IMG/VR virus record: IMGVR_UViG_3300006192_000038
Span: 1-24,710 of that record
Origin: a virus
Strand: one strand, 5' to 3'
DNA length: 24,710 bases
The notes beneath the pieces were generated by a model. It ran no database searches. It saw nothing but the letters and a program-made list of their open reading frames with translations, and was not told the origin of the DNA. Both the position numbers and the translations under genes were made by a program. This document shows, piece after piece, positions 15,427-23,180 of this stretch (within the stretch, counting starts at the first letter, position 1; the number at the start of each line of letters is the position of its first letter).

Positions 15427-16021
15427 GCCGACCCCGCTTGAACACAACCGGCAGGCGCCGGTGCTGCCGGATGCCAGCGCCCCCTGGTGGGAGGATGGCT
15501 ACACCATCAGCCCGGCCCATGCCGAGCCAGGGTTCTTGGCGCGGGGCATCAACGCCTTCTGGCAGCGGCTCAAGGGGTGGTTGTTGCTGCCACTGGCCCA
15601 GCAAGACCCGCTGACCTGCTCCGAATCCCTGCTCTCCTTGCTTGCCTGGGAGCGAGACATCGCCCGCTTTAACGGTGAGCCCATCGCGCTGTTTCGCAAA
15701 CGGGTCAGGTTCGCCTTTGTGAACGCCCGGGACGCCGGCGAGGTGGCGGGCTTTAAGCGCATCTTCGAGCGCCTTGGCATCGGCTGGTGTGACATTCACG
15801 AGCGCCAGGCCGGCACGCCCTGGGACGTTATCACCATCGAGGTGACCGACAGCGCCATCGCCAACAACCAGCAGCTGATGGAAACCCTGATCCAACACTA
15901 TGGCCGCACCTGCCGCCGCTACCGCTTTCAGGTGGTGTACCCGGTCACTGGCACCCTTCGCACCGGCCGCATCGACATGAGCCAGCAGGTGTTCGGCGCA
16001 ACCCTCAAGAGGACAGCATGA
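15419..16021 (+). CDS. I: Tail protein I-like baseplate protein
   Basis: The 200-residue protein sits between baseplate J and the tail fibre, exactly where P2 gene I lies (gpI is 176). It has a helical middle section, LLSLLAWERDIARFNGEPIALFRKRVRFAFVNARDAGEVAGFKRIFERLG, whose LAWERD(I) and RKRVRFAFVNARDAGEV resemble the core of phage tail protein I. A strand-rich C-terminal region follows (DVITIEVTDS; RYRFQVVYPVTG). It probably connects the fibre to the baseplate. The fibre start overlaps its stop. Confidence 0.8.
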   Translation: MTKPTPLEHNRQAPVLPDASAPWWEDGYTISPAHAEPGFLARGINAFWQRLKGWLLLPLAQQDPLTCSESLLSLLAWERDIARFNGEPIALFRKRVRFAFVNARDAGEVAGFKRIFERLGIGWCDIHERQAGTPWDVITIEVTDSAIANNQQLMETLIQHYGRTCRRYRFQVVYPVTGTLRTGRIDMSQQVFGATLKRTA

Positions 16022-17844
16022 GCCAAATCATTACCAACGCCTTTGCCAACTACCTGCAGGCGTGCCTAGCAACCCAAGTGCCGGTGGTGCTCGATGAGTT
16101 CGTGCTGGCCAATATCCCGAACCTTGACCCCAGCAAACCCATCAGCCCTGACCAAGGGTTGCCGCCGGCGGGCCAGATTGTGCATCGGCGCGCAGTGGAC
16201 CAGCGCGGGCGTATCAACAACGACGCGGTGGCCTACACCATAGTCATGGACACCACGGTCGGCGATTTCAGCTTCAACGCCCTCTACCTCATCAACAAGG
16301 CCGCCGGCGTGGTGGGGATGATTGTGCACAAGGGGTTGGAGACCAAGCTCAAGACCAATGAGGCCACCGGCCAGACCGGCAACAGCCTGGTCAAATCCAT
16401 GTTGATGGAATACGACCGAGCCCCGGAGGCCACCGCTACCCACGTGGATGCCAGCACCTGGCAGATTGACTATGCCGCCCGCCTGCGCGGGATGGACGAC
16501 GACCTGCGCCTGCAGGCGCTGCAGTTCTTCGGGCCAGCCACCTTCTACGGCAACGGCTTTAATCTGGTCAATGAATCAGGGGTCTACAAGGTGCAGCCCG
16601 GGGTGGCCTACGTGGGCGGCCTGCGCGCCCAGCTCGATGAGGTCAAGAAGGTGACCCCGGGCGCCAAGCCGGTGGGACTCTGGCTGGACATCTACCGGGC
16701 AGGCTCCCTGCTTGATGCCTGGGTGAACCACTTCACCCTGACCTTGAGCGTGCCAGACCTGGTGGACTACCGGGACGCCAACGGCCATCAGCACCATGTG
16801 GCCAAGGTCGCCATCATCAATGCCAACGGCAGCGTCACCGACGTGCGCCGCAAGCGCACCCTCGAGCTGACCGGGGATGTCACCGGCAAGGGCATCCTGG
16901 AAGATGCCCAGGGCGTCAATATCGCGGTGGAGATAAAGGACGGCAGCCACCGCCACAAGTGGGGCGAGCTCGACCAGGTACCGGCCACTGCCAGCCGCTG
17001 GCCCAGCTGGGCAGAGGTGTCCAGCAAGCCGGACCTCGCGGCAGCCAACCACACCCACCCCGGCTCCTGGCTCAATCCCATCAACTTGAGCACGGAGGAC
17101 CTCGACACCCTCAAAGAGCCCAAGGTGTATGCCCAGCATGCCAACGCCAACACCTCGGCCGCCCGCCACTACCCGGAGAACAGCGCAGGGGCGCTGATTA
17201 TCAGCAGTGGCGCCGGTCCCCAGCAGACCTACCTGGTCTACAACTCGAGCCGGGTCTGGCGCCGGGCCCAATACAGCACTGGGGCCTGGACACCCTGGAC
17301 CCGGGATTACAACACCGGCAACAAACCCACGCTGGCCGAGCTGGGGGCCGCGGCGGCCAGTCACGCCCACCCCTGGGCCCAAATAACCGGGGTACCGGTG
17401 CATGCCACCCGCTGGCCCACTTGGGCAGAGGTCAGCAGCAAGCCCGCCACCATGCCACCGGCGGCGCACACTCATCCCTGGGCGCAAGTCACCGGGGCGC
17501 CGGCCACGGCTACCCGCTGGCCCGCCTGGGGCGAAGTCACTGGCAAGCCGGCCACCATGCCGCCCGCCGCGCACACCCACACCGCGGCTCAAGGCAACGC
17601 CGATATTGTGGCCAGTGGCTGGGGACAGGTGGGCTCATATGCCATGGCTTGCTGCATCGCCTACGTAGGAGCAAAAACGGCCGGCTACGTCATTGCCGGT
17701 AGCAACCTGAAACTGGCCTGCGGCTCTGACCAATGGGCGGGTCGAGGGGCCACCCTGCCCGGCACCTGGAAACTGCTCGGCTATATCGTCGGGGATGGCA
17801 AGGACGGTGGCTGGAATAACTCAACCTGGATCCGCATCAGCTAA
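16018..17844 (+). CDS. H: Tail fibre protein (gpH-like) with repeated His-rich modules
   Basis: This is the receptor-binding fibre, 608 residues. The N-terminal 200 residues match tail-collar fibre proteins (DEFVLANIPNLDPSKPISPDQGLPPAGQIVHRRAV; FNALYLINKAAGVVGMIVHKG), the part that attaches to the baseplate. From about 311 there are HxH motifs at H311, H345, H449, H484 and H519. Between the last three, a 35-residue unit repeats almost exactly: HPWAQ(V/I)TG, ATRWP, W-x-EV, KPATMPPAAHTH. HxH motifs in trimeric fibres commonly bind metal ions along the axis. The C-terminal 85 residues (GWGQVGSYAMACCIAYVGAKTAGYV...) are unlike the repeats and are the likely receptor-binding tip. A chaperone gene follows. 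Confidence 0.9.
   Translation: MSQIITNAFANYLQACLATQVPVVLDEFVLANIPNLDPSKPISPDQGLPPAGQIVHRRAVDQRGRINNDAVAYTIVMDTTVGDFSFNALYLINKAAGVVGMIVHKGLETKLKTNEATGQTGNSLVKSMLMEYDRAPEATATHVDASTWQIDYAARLRGMDDDLRLQALQFFGPATFYGNGFNLVNESGVYKVQPGVAYVGGLRAQLDEVKKVTPGAKPVGLWLDIYRAGSLLDAWVNHFTLTLSVPDLVDYRDANGHQHHVAKVAIINANGSVTDVRRKRTLELTGDVTGKGILEDAQGVNIAVEIKDGSHRHKWGELDQVPATASRWPSWAEVSSKPDLAAANHTHPGSWLNPINLSTEDLDTLKEPKVYAQHANANTSAARHYPENSAGALIISSGAGPQQTYLVYNSSRVWRRAQYSTGAWTPWTRDYNTGNKPTLAELGAAAASHAHPWAQITGVPVHATRWPTWAEVSSKPATMPPAAHTHPWAQVTGAPATATRWPAWGEVTGKPATMPPAAHTHTAAQGNADIVASGWGQVGSYAMACCIAYVGAKTAGYVIAGSNLKLACGSDQWAGRGATLPGTWKLLGYIVGDGKDGGWNNSTWIRIS
16948..17580 (+). repeat. 105-bp direct repeats in the tail fibre gene
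   Basis: Two consecutive units beginning at the HxH codons of 17362 and 17467 and ending at 17580 have a 105-bp period and encode near-identical 35-residue blocks. A diverged single unit of 34 codons starts at 16948. Between them (17053-17361) lies a non-repeated insert. Near-identical tandem DNA of this kind can gain or lose units by recombination. Confidence 0.8.
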
Positions 17845-17854
17845 GGGACATCTC

Positions 17855-18277
17855 ATGAGTATCGATATCGTCAAGGTGCGCAATGTCACCGCCCACCCCG
17901 AACAGGACAACGAACTGAATATGGAGGTGCTGTTTGCCCACCTGCCGGCGTTTGTCCCCTTCACCGCCCGCAGCAATGACTGCGAGGAGCATGGCCGCGA
18001 GCTCTACAGCCGGGCCATGTTTGGCGAGTTTGGTCCCATCGAGGTGATCACCCCGTCACCGCCGACCGAGGTCCAGCAACAGGCCATCCTGACAGATAAG
18101 CTGCAACAGGCGGCCCGCGCCATGGCGCCGCTGGAGGACGCCAACACCCTGGGCATCATCAGCGATACCGAGCGCGAGCGGCTCACCGCCTGGCAGCGCT
18201 ACCGGGTCGTCCTCTACCGCCTGCCACAGAGTGACGGCTGGCCCACCGAGGTCAGCTGGCCAGAGGCGCCGCAATGA
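17855..18277 (+). CDS. G: Tail fibre assembly chaperone-like protein
   Basis: I choose ATG 17855 (AAGGGA six bases upstream), for 140 residues; the longer frame from 17795 begins inside the fibre gene. The C-terminal half has the tail fibre assembly pattern: TPSPPTEVQQQAILTDKLQQAARAMAPLEDANTLGIISDTERERLTAWQRYRVVLYRLPQSDGWP. The ERERLTAWQRYRVVL(Y)RL and WP endings match Tfa/P2 gpG-type proteins. These act in trans to trimerise or mature the fibre. The N-terminal 50 residues are less typical. Stop overlaps the next start. Confidence 0.85.
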   Translation: MSIDIVKVRNVTAHPEQDNELNMEVLFAHLPAFVPFTARSNDCEEHGRELYSRAMFGEFGPIEVITPSPPTEVQQQAILTDKLQQAARAMAPLEDANTLGIISDTERERLTAWQRYRVVLYRLPQSDGWPTEVSWPEAPQ

Positions 18278-19155
18278 GTTGGACACAAGGGCCACTGCGC
18301 TGGCCTGCCACTGCCGCCAGCCTGCACAGCCGCGCCCGAGGCGTGCTCGGCCAACTGCCCACCACCCAAGCCAGCGCCATGGACCGCCTGCAGCGGCTCG
18401 CGGCCCGCGCCCAATACCGGCGCCACCCGTTAAGCGAGGCGGCCGCTGCACTGGCGAGCCTGCGCAGCGATCTCGACCAGCTGCTGGTGACCGGCCGTTG
18501 TCTGACCGTCACCCCCTACCAATACGGGGTAGGCGATCAGCAGGGCAGCCAGTACCACCTCTCCGCCCCCAAGGCGGTAGCCACCCTGACCGCCAAGCTG
18601 CAAGACGGGGCCGACCCGCGCCTGCCCGCCGGCCAGCTGCACGCCCTCGCCTGGTTGGTGACCGGCAACAGCGCCGATGACTTGGCCCAGCAACTGGCAG
18701 CGCTCTGCGCCTTGCTGCCACTGCCCGAGTGGTGCGCGGCTTTGCGCCGCCTCACCGCCAACAACGACACCATGAGCCAACCGACGGCGGCCAAGGTCCC
18801 ACGCTGGCGCGCCGACGAGCCGCTGACCTGGGCGCCGCTGCGCCCGGCTCGCATGGCGCTGGGGGCTGAGCTAGCCCAGCTCGAAAGCCTGGCCCGGGAC
18901 AGCAAAACCCCGATGGCAAAATTGCAGGCCCTGGCCAGCCGCCGAGCCGACCGCCTGGAAACGCTCGCCGAGACACTGACCAAACTGGAGACGCTCTCCG
19001 GCACGCTCTGGCACTGGCACGGCCAGGGGGATGCGGCGAGCCTCGCCACCCAGCTGGGCCAAAGCGCGCCCCCCGACCACAGCCAGAGTATGACGGTTGG
19101 CGCCCTGCTGCTCTCCCCTTCCCCGCTCACTTTCTGGCAGGAGTTAACCCCATGA
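18274..19155 (+). CDS. Unassigned phage tail-cluster protein
   Basis: I do not recognise a family. The 293-residue product is mostly predicted helix, rich in Ala, Leu and Gln, with no signal peptide or membrane segment. Helical blocks include MDRLQRLAARAQY, LSEAAAALASLRSDLDQLLV and RADRLETLAETLTKLETLSGTLWHWHGQGD. One strand-like section, GRCLTVTPYQYGVGDQQGSQYHLSAPKAV (about 74-102), sits between them. Four-base overlaps with the fibre chaperone and with the next baseplate gene put it firmly in the late operon. A baseplate or tail-assembly role is inference from position only. Confidence 0.8.
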   Translation: MSWTQGPLRWPATAASLHSRARGVLGQLPTTQASAMDRLQRLAARAQYRRHPLSEAAAALASLRSDLDQLLVTGRCLTVTPYQYGVGDQQGSQYHLSAPKAVATLTAKLQDGADPRLPAGQLHALAWLVTGNSADDLAQQLAALCALLPLPEWCAALRRLTANNDTMSQPTAAKVPRWRADEPLTWAPLRPARMALGAELAQLESLARDSKTPMAKLQALASRRADRLETLAETLTKLETLSGTLWHWHGQGDAASLATQLGQSAPPDHSQSMTVGALLLSPSPLTFWQELTP

Positions 19156-19694
19156 GCCAAGCCATGCTGACCCTGGATGGCGAGCCCATCATCATGAAGT
19201 CGATGCGGGTCTCTGCATCGATGCAGTTTCAGGACAAGGACCAGAGCGGCCAGACTAGCTCGACCAGCAGTGCCGAACAGGGTGCCAAGGGCAAGGAGCT
19301 CGACGTCTCCGGCCTTATCCCGTTCAAGGAGGAACGCATGCTGAGCCGGCTGTTTGAGTTGGCCGATGCCAAGGGGAACGGCGGCAAGCGCCACGTCTAC
19401 CGGGTCGGGTCGCTCTTGGCCAAGTCGGTGAAGGTGCGCCAGGCCAAATTTGCCGGGCGTATCACCGCCAGCGAACAAGAGGGCCTGCTGGCCTGGCAGG
19501 TGCAGTTCACCTTGAAGGAGTTCAACTCGGTACCGGAGAAGCGCGAACAACGCTTGCCCAAACAAGCCCCAACCGTGGGCCAGGGCACCGATAACACCAG
19601 CGCCGCCAAGGGCGGTAGCAAGGGGGAAGGAGAACCGGATCTCAGCAGCTTCGAGCGCTATGTGCTCAAACCGATGGATGACGTACTGGCATGA
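19152..19694 (+). CDS. Baseplate complex protein (gpU-like position)
   Basis: The 180-residue protein begins with strands (LTLDGEPIIMKSMRVSASMQFQDKDQSGQTSS) and continues with KELDVSGLIPFKEERMLSRLFELADAKGNGGKRHVYRVGSLLAKSVKVRQAKFAGRITASEQEGLLAWQVQFTLKEF. The order is: beta hairpin, helix, then a final strand pair. That is like P2 gpU and phage baseplate adaptor proteins that join tail tube to hub. The C-terminal 50 residues (KQAPTVGQGTDNTSAAKGGSKG) look disordered. Its neighbour is the hub/spike gene, the P2 order U then D. Confidence 0.68.
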   Translation: MSQAMLTLDGEPIIMKSMRVSASMQFQDKDQSGQTSSTSSAEQGAKGKELDVSGLIPFKEERMLSRLFELADAKGNGGKRHVYRVGSLLAKSVKVRQAKFAGRITASEQEGLLAWQVQFTLKEFNSVPEKREQRLPKQAPTVGQGTDNTSAAKGGSKGEGEPDLSSFERYVLKPMDDVLA

Positions 19695-21304
19695 AACTCT
19701 CCACTTCCCTGACCCTCGCCGGCCAGCCGGTGCACCTGGTCGATCACGATATGGTGCTGGACCTCAACGCCGGCGGCCGCGCTGCCCTGACCATTGAGGG
19801 GACGGCCAACAAGGGGCAGCTCTTTACCCTGGACACCGGCTACAACGGCGACCTGCGCCGCTGGTTCACCGGTTATGTGTACGACGTGCAGCCCGCCACC
19901 AACGGCGCCAGCAAGTTGCTGTGCCGCGAGCTGGCCGGCGCCTTGGGCACTCGCCTGCCCGTCAGCCAACAACACGCCACCCTGCGCGGCCTGCTGGCCT
20001 GGCTGACCGACCAGACCGGGCTGACCTTTCTGCTGCCCAAGGGGGTGGACTACACCGACCGGCCGATCCCCAACTTCACCAGCGCCGGTACCGGCTATCA
20101 GCTGCTCGATAACGCCGGTCGCGCCTTTGAGGTGCCGGACTTTGTCTGGTACCAGCAACCCGATGGCGCCATCTTTGTGGGGAGCCACACCCACAGCCGT
20201 TGGGCGGGCAAGGAGGTGACGCTCGATCCGGCCTGGTCAGGCCGCCAGGCAGGCGACACCCTGACCCTGTCGCCGGTGCCGTCCATCCGGCCCGGCGCCG
20301 TCATCAACGGCAAGCGGGTGATGCGGGTGCGGCTCAAAGGTGACGAGATGACCCTGACCACCGCCACCCAGGGCAAGACCAGCAAGTCACCGGAGCGGCG
20401 CAAGATAGAGGGGGAGTTCCCGGAACTGGCCGACAAGATGCACCTGCCCAAGTTTGGGCGAGTCGAGGCCATCAGCGACCAGGCCAGCGCTGGCCAGCTC
20501 AATGATCCGTTTCGCCCCCGCTATGCGGTGGACGTGCAACTGCTCGGCGAAGATGGCCAACCGGATAAGGCCGCGCCCCTTTATCGGGCGGTGCCGCTGC
20601 CGGTGCAGTTCGGCGGGCAGGAGCAAGGGCTGCTGCAGTTCTCCACCGAGGGGACCCTGGTTGAGCTGGGGTTTGCCTTTGGGCGGGCTGATCGACCCTT
20701 TATCCGCACAGTGCTTGGCAGTGGCTGGGCCCTGCCGGATATCGCCCCTGGGGAGCAACTGCAGCAGCAACGGGCCGAGGTATTCAGCCGCACCGATACC
20801 GTGGGCAACCAGAGCCGCCACACGGACCGCCGCCTGCATGACCAGGCCCTGCTGATGCACCACCAGAGTGACGACTACCTGGGTGAACATGGCCAGCATC
20901 GGCTGCAGGTGGCCCAGCACAGCATCGAGGAGGTGGGTGGGTTCAAGCTCATCGAGGCGCTGGGGGCCATCGAACTGCTGGCCGGTGATGATCTCACCCT
21001 GGGGAGCCTGAGCAACATGAGCCAGACCACGGCGGGGGATCTGGTCGAGGTCGTGGGTCAGCTGCGCCGGGCAGTGGCCGGCGAACTGCAACACCTGGAG
21101 GCCCCCCGTTCGTGGATGGGCACAGATAGCGTGAACATCTTCCGGCTGCTGCTACAGCTGATGAACGTGGTGGAGCAGCTGGCCGCTGCCACGGCCATCC
21201 ACACCCACGGCAGTGGGCTAGCTCCTGGTAACAGCCAGGCCATGACGGGACATGGCCAACAGGCCAAGCAGTTGGCCGGCCAGCTATCCCCCATCATCGA
21301 GTAA
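19691..21304 (+). CDS. D: Baseplate hub/tail spike protein (gpD/VgrG-like)
   Basis: The 537-residue last gene of the late operon. The N-terminal 250 residues have the hub pattern of gpD/gp27 proteins (RRWFTGYVYDVQPATNGASKLLCREL; LRGLLAWLTDQTGLTFLLP; FEVPDFVWYQQPDGAIFVGSH). The centre has an OB-fold-like, gp5/VgrG section (FGRVEAISDQASAGQLNDPFRPRYAVDVQLLGEDG; LVELGFAFGRADRPFIRTVLGSGW). The C-terminal end carries an IHTHGSG motif (H504 and H506) near residue 504, like the metal-binding tip of P2 gpV. So hub and spike functions appear joined in one chain. It is followed 10 bp later by a strong terminator. Confidence 0.82.
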   Translation: MKLSTSLTLAGQPVHLVDHDMVLDLNAGGRAALTIEGTANKGQLFTLDTGYNGDLRRWFTGYVYDVQPATNGASKLLCRELAGALGTRLPVSQQHATLRGLLAWLTDQTGLTFLLPKGVDYTDRPIPNFTSAGTGYQLLDNAGRAFEVPDFVWYQQPDGAIFVGSHTHSRWAGKEVTLDPAWSGRQAGDTLTLSPVPSIRPGAVINGKRVMRVRLKGDEMTLTTATQGKTSKSPERRKIEGEFPELADKMHLPKFGRVEAISDQASAGQLNDPFRPRYAVDVQLLGEDGQPDKAAPLYRAVPLPVQFGGQEQGLLQFSTEGTLVELGFAFGRADRPFIRTVLGSGWALPDIAPGEQLQQQRAEVFSRTDTVGNQSRHTDRRLHDQALLMHHQSDDYLGEHGQHRLQVAQHSIEEVGGFKLIEALGAIELLAGDDLTLGSLSNMSQTTAGDLVEVVGQLRRAVAGELQHLEAPRSWMGTDSVNIFRLLLQLMNVVEQLAAATAIHTHGSGLAPGNSQAMTGHGQQAKQLAGQLSPIIE

Positions 21305-21314
21305 GCCACCAAGC

Positions 21315-21345
21315 GAAGAAGGCCCCACATAGTGGGGCCTTCTTC
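21315..21345 (+). terminator. Terminator at the end of the phage late operon
   Basis: A perfect 14-bp GC-rich stem (GAAGAAGGCCCCAC, 21315-21328, with its complement at 21332-21345) encloses a 3-base loop. It is 10 bp after the hub gene stop. The U-tract on the plus side is only pyrimidine-rich (CTTCTTCTATCT), so efficiency may rely on stem strength. Confidence 0.88.
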
Positions 21346-21938
21346 TATCTGCCTGACAGCGCCTGAGCATGGCCAGGGAATGGCGCCGCATGAAGAGGCA
21401 GCCATCGGGCAGCGCTGCATCATACGTGAAGCCTGCGCACGCTCACAGCCTCCCAGCATACGGCAGCGACGCCCACCGCCGCGTCTGCGTCACGGAATCC
21501 GCGCTCTTCCGCTCCCGCCTGCGCGCCGCATCAATAAAATTTTTTGCAAAAGTGGATTACCGCAAAGCCATAGGCCCAGCCCCCGCCAGACAAAGGATCC
21601 GCAAGACGTTGAGGATCTGAAAAGAAGGATCTTTTTTGCAGGATTTTACAGCTTGATGAGCAATCAACCGTTCAGATAAAAAACCTAACTTGTTGAATGT
21701 GTTGTGGTTAACGTTATTTTCGTGGGAATTTGAAAGATCGAGAAGGAGCTTTAGGGGCACGATGAGAAATATGAAAAAACTTTTATTTCAACAAGTTACA
21801 AGATAACCAGGATTAAGTTGAAACTGAAATTATGAAAGGGAGCTACGGCCTTGGGGTAGCGGGCAACCTTTCCTACGTAAAGTAGGTTTTCTATGAAATG
21901 TGTCCGGTCACGCTAGGGTTGGCTGATAACTGGATTCA

Positions 21939-22211
21939 CTAAGGCGGCCTGACTTGCTTGCACGAAACTTCAAGCAGCTTCGCTAAACTGAACAGGTAGG
22001 GTGGATGCTCCTTCGTACATGGAGCTATCTCCAGATCCTTGATGGTTCCAACATAGTTAAATGGACTGATAGCTTCGGGTGATACTATAGAAAAAACCAT
22101 GGGTTCTATATCGAGACCCACCAGTCTTGCTGCCCTATTAACGGCCTCTGCAATGAGGGCTGCGTTGAATGGGGCTCTACAGCCATCACGTTTAATAACT
22201 ACCGGTTTCAC
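21939..22211 (-). pseudogene. Truncated nrdD-like ATP-cone fragment
   Basis: GTG 22211, with AAGGTGG seven bases upstream, opens a 90-residue product. The first 38 residues (beginning with KPVVIKRDGCRAPFNAAL, then IAEAVNRAARLVGL) match the ATP-cone start of anaerobic ribonucleoside-triphosphate reductase NrdD (E. coli HVMKRDGCKVPFKSERIKEAILRAAKAAEV). The next 25 residues, to about GTIKDLEI, still look like a diverged cone. After that the sequence is unrelated and stops at TAG 21939-21941. Full NrdD is over 700 residues, so only the allosteric domain start survives. The catalytic and glycyl-radical parts are absent. A real small ATP-cone protein is possible but unlikely. Confidence 0.6.
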
Positions 22212-22497
22212 TTAGTTGCCACCTTCGATCCTGTCAGCAATTATCTACCCAAGAAACAACACACTGCTGCTTCAGTATGAAGATCCCACCGGAGGAATCG
22301 GCGGTTCCCCCTTGGTAAACGTGAGTTAGTGGTAATTGAACTCGAATACATAAATATGGTTCATATGAACCTCCACTTTAAGAAAACAATGCAGTCTTCT
22401 TGACGTCAGTTGAAATCAAAAAATCAGTTTGCTCTAGGCGCTAAAAACCTCCTCGACCATGAATCCTGCCAGGGAGTCACAGCAACATCTATGACCT

Positions 22498-22671
22498 TCA
22501 GGCACCAAAGATACAATTCCATACCAGACGTAGGAGCTCACGACCACATTGAAAAACTGCGCCTTTCAAAAAGGTCTTAGTGAGTCCGTCATTGGCAGGC
22601 ACTGTTTCATGTTTGCCTTTACGGTTCGTGGGTTGTTTGTCTTTAGTACTTTCTTTTCTGCGTCGCGACAT
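22498..22671 (-). CDS. Possible small basic protein, unassigned
   Basis: A 57-codon frame starts at ATG 22671 with CAAGGAAAA eight bases upstream, a good ribosome-binding site, and ends at TGA 22498-22500. The product has a strongly basic N-terminal third (SRRRKESTKDKQPTNRKGK) and a more hydrophobic, cysteine-containing end (FLKGAVFQCGRELLRLVWNC). I recognise no family. It lies in the AT-richer junction with no neighbouring operon. The strong start signal is the only real support. Confidence 0.3.
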   Translation of the reverse strand: MSRRRKESTKDKQPTNRKGKHETVPANDGLTKTFLKGAVFQCGRELLRLVWNCIFGA

Positions 22672-22861
22672 ATCAATTTTCCTTGATATGAGGGACGCCT
22701 AACTCATCGTTTGCCGAGGGTAGGAACGGCAATACTAGATATTGGACTGCTTGAGCTCGACTTCAAGACTCATTGAAAACTATTTTTAGGAAGAAATGAG
22801 AAGTGGGCTCAGCTGAGCAGAGAGGGTTGGCCAGGAGAATAGACCGTTCAGATGAGCTTTG

Positions 22862-22884
22862 GTGGACACGATGTGGACACATCG
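22862..22884. repeat. Short direct and inverted repeats near tRNA-Leu
   Basis: GTGGACAC occurs at 22862-22869 and 22873-22880, an 11-bp period that is one helical turn. The second copy lies in an inverted repeat CGATGTG-GA-CACATCG (22869-22884). Such closely phased sites near a tRNA 3' end resemble arm-type or accessory-protein binding sites of tyrosine-integrase attachment regions. That role is inference; no integrase gene or second att copy is in the window. Confidence 0.4.
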
Positions 22885-22900
22885 TCATTATTGGTCGCCA

Positions 22901-22936
22901 GAAAAACTTAGGGCCACCCGCTTGGGTGGCCCTAAG
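22901..22936 (-). terminator. Terminator of tRNA-Leu
   Basis: Read on the minus strand, a perfect 13-bp stem (CTTAGGGCCACCC, loop AAGC, complement) is followed by five T residues. It lies 15 bp after the tRNA 3' end and is a textbook intrinsic terminator for the leftward tRNA transcript. Confidence 0.9.
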
Positions 22937-22951
22937 TCATTGAATTCTAAA

Positions 22952-23037
22952 TGGTGCCCGGGGTCGGACTCGAACCGACACGATTATTCATCGGCGGATT
23001 TTGAATCCGCTGCGTCTACCGATTTCGCCACCCGGGC
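22952..23037 (-). tRNA. tRNA-Leu, anticodon CAA
   Basis: The 86-nt gene on the minus strand starts GCCCGGG and ends CCCGGGC-A-CCA, with the CCA encoded. The anticodon arm is CGGAT/GCGGA-type with loop TTCAAAA, so the anticodon is CAA (codon UUG). The T-arm contains GGTTCGAGTCC, and the extra arm is long, as in class II leucine tRNAs. Its 3' end faces the prophage, the usual orientation for tyrosine-integrase insertion in a tRNA 3' end. Confidence 0.97.
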
Positions 23038-23048
23038 AACTGCGAGGG

Positions 23049-23076
23049 ATTATACGAATGGCGCGATGCCATGCAA
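23049..23076 (-). promoter_or_regulatory. Promoter of tRNA-Leu
   Basis: On the minus strand, TTGCAT (23076-23071) and a perfect TATAAT (23054-23049) are 16 bp apart, just upstream of the tRNA. The CCCTCGC discriminator after the -10 box is GC-rich, as in stable-RNA promoters under stringent control. Confidence 0.85.
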
Positions 23077-23122
23077 GGTGTTTTTCTTGTGCACGCTCTC
23101 GTTTGCTCATTTATTCAACGCC

Positions 23123-23151
23123 TTGCCGATACAAGGTCAGTTACATAGAAT
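23123..23151 (+). promoter_or_regulatory. Promoter of the RDD protein gene
   Basis: TTGCCG (23123-23128) and TAGAAT (23146-23151) are separated by 17 bp, a near-consensus sigma70 pair. Start of transcription would be about 22 bp before the ATG at 23181. It is divergent from the tRNA promoter. Confidence 0.65.
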
Positions 23152-23180
23152 GCCCGCATCATATTAATGGAATAAAAACG

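Larger units (their letters stand above)
21347..22900. other. AT-richer junction between prophage and tRNA-Leu, mostly non-coding
   Basis: About 1.55 kb whose base composition is visibly more AT-rich than either flank from about 21530 onward. Open frames of 60-115 codons at 21332-21679, 21369-21620 and 21557-21760 lack ribosome-binding sites and family features, and I do not call them. Contents I can support are a truncated nrdD-like gene (21939-22211, minus), a weak 57-codon ORF (22498-22671, minus), a 14-bp palindrome GGTTCATATGAACC (22358-22371), and short repeats at 22862-22884. No ogr-like zinc-finger activator gene is present, although P2 has one here. The stretch may be moron DNA or relics of earlier integrations. 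Confidence 0.6.

Noticed and set aside
21369-21620. Possible ogr/late activator at the end of the tail operon
   Set aside because: Neither strand shows the CxxC...CxxC zinc-finger pattern of Ogr/Delta proteins, and there is no ribosome-binding site.
21595-21650. AT-rich GATC-containing stretch resembling a replication origin unwinding element
   Set aside because: No DnaA boxes (TTATCCACA-like) or neighbouring replication genes are seen.
21347-22900. CRISPR array, retron or defence island in the AT-rich junction
   Set aside because: There is no regularly spaced repeat series, no reverse transcriptase and no recognisable defence gene.
22859-23167. 102-codon open frame spanning the tRNA-Leu region
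   Set aside because: It runs through the tRNA gene and its terminator on the opposite strand and is not a credible protein.
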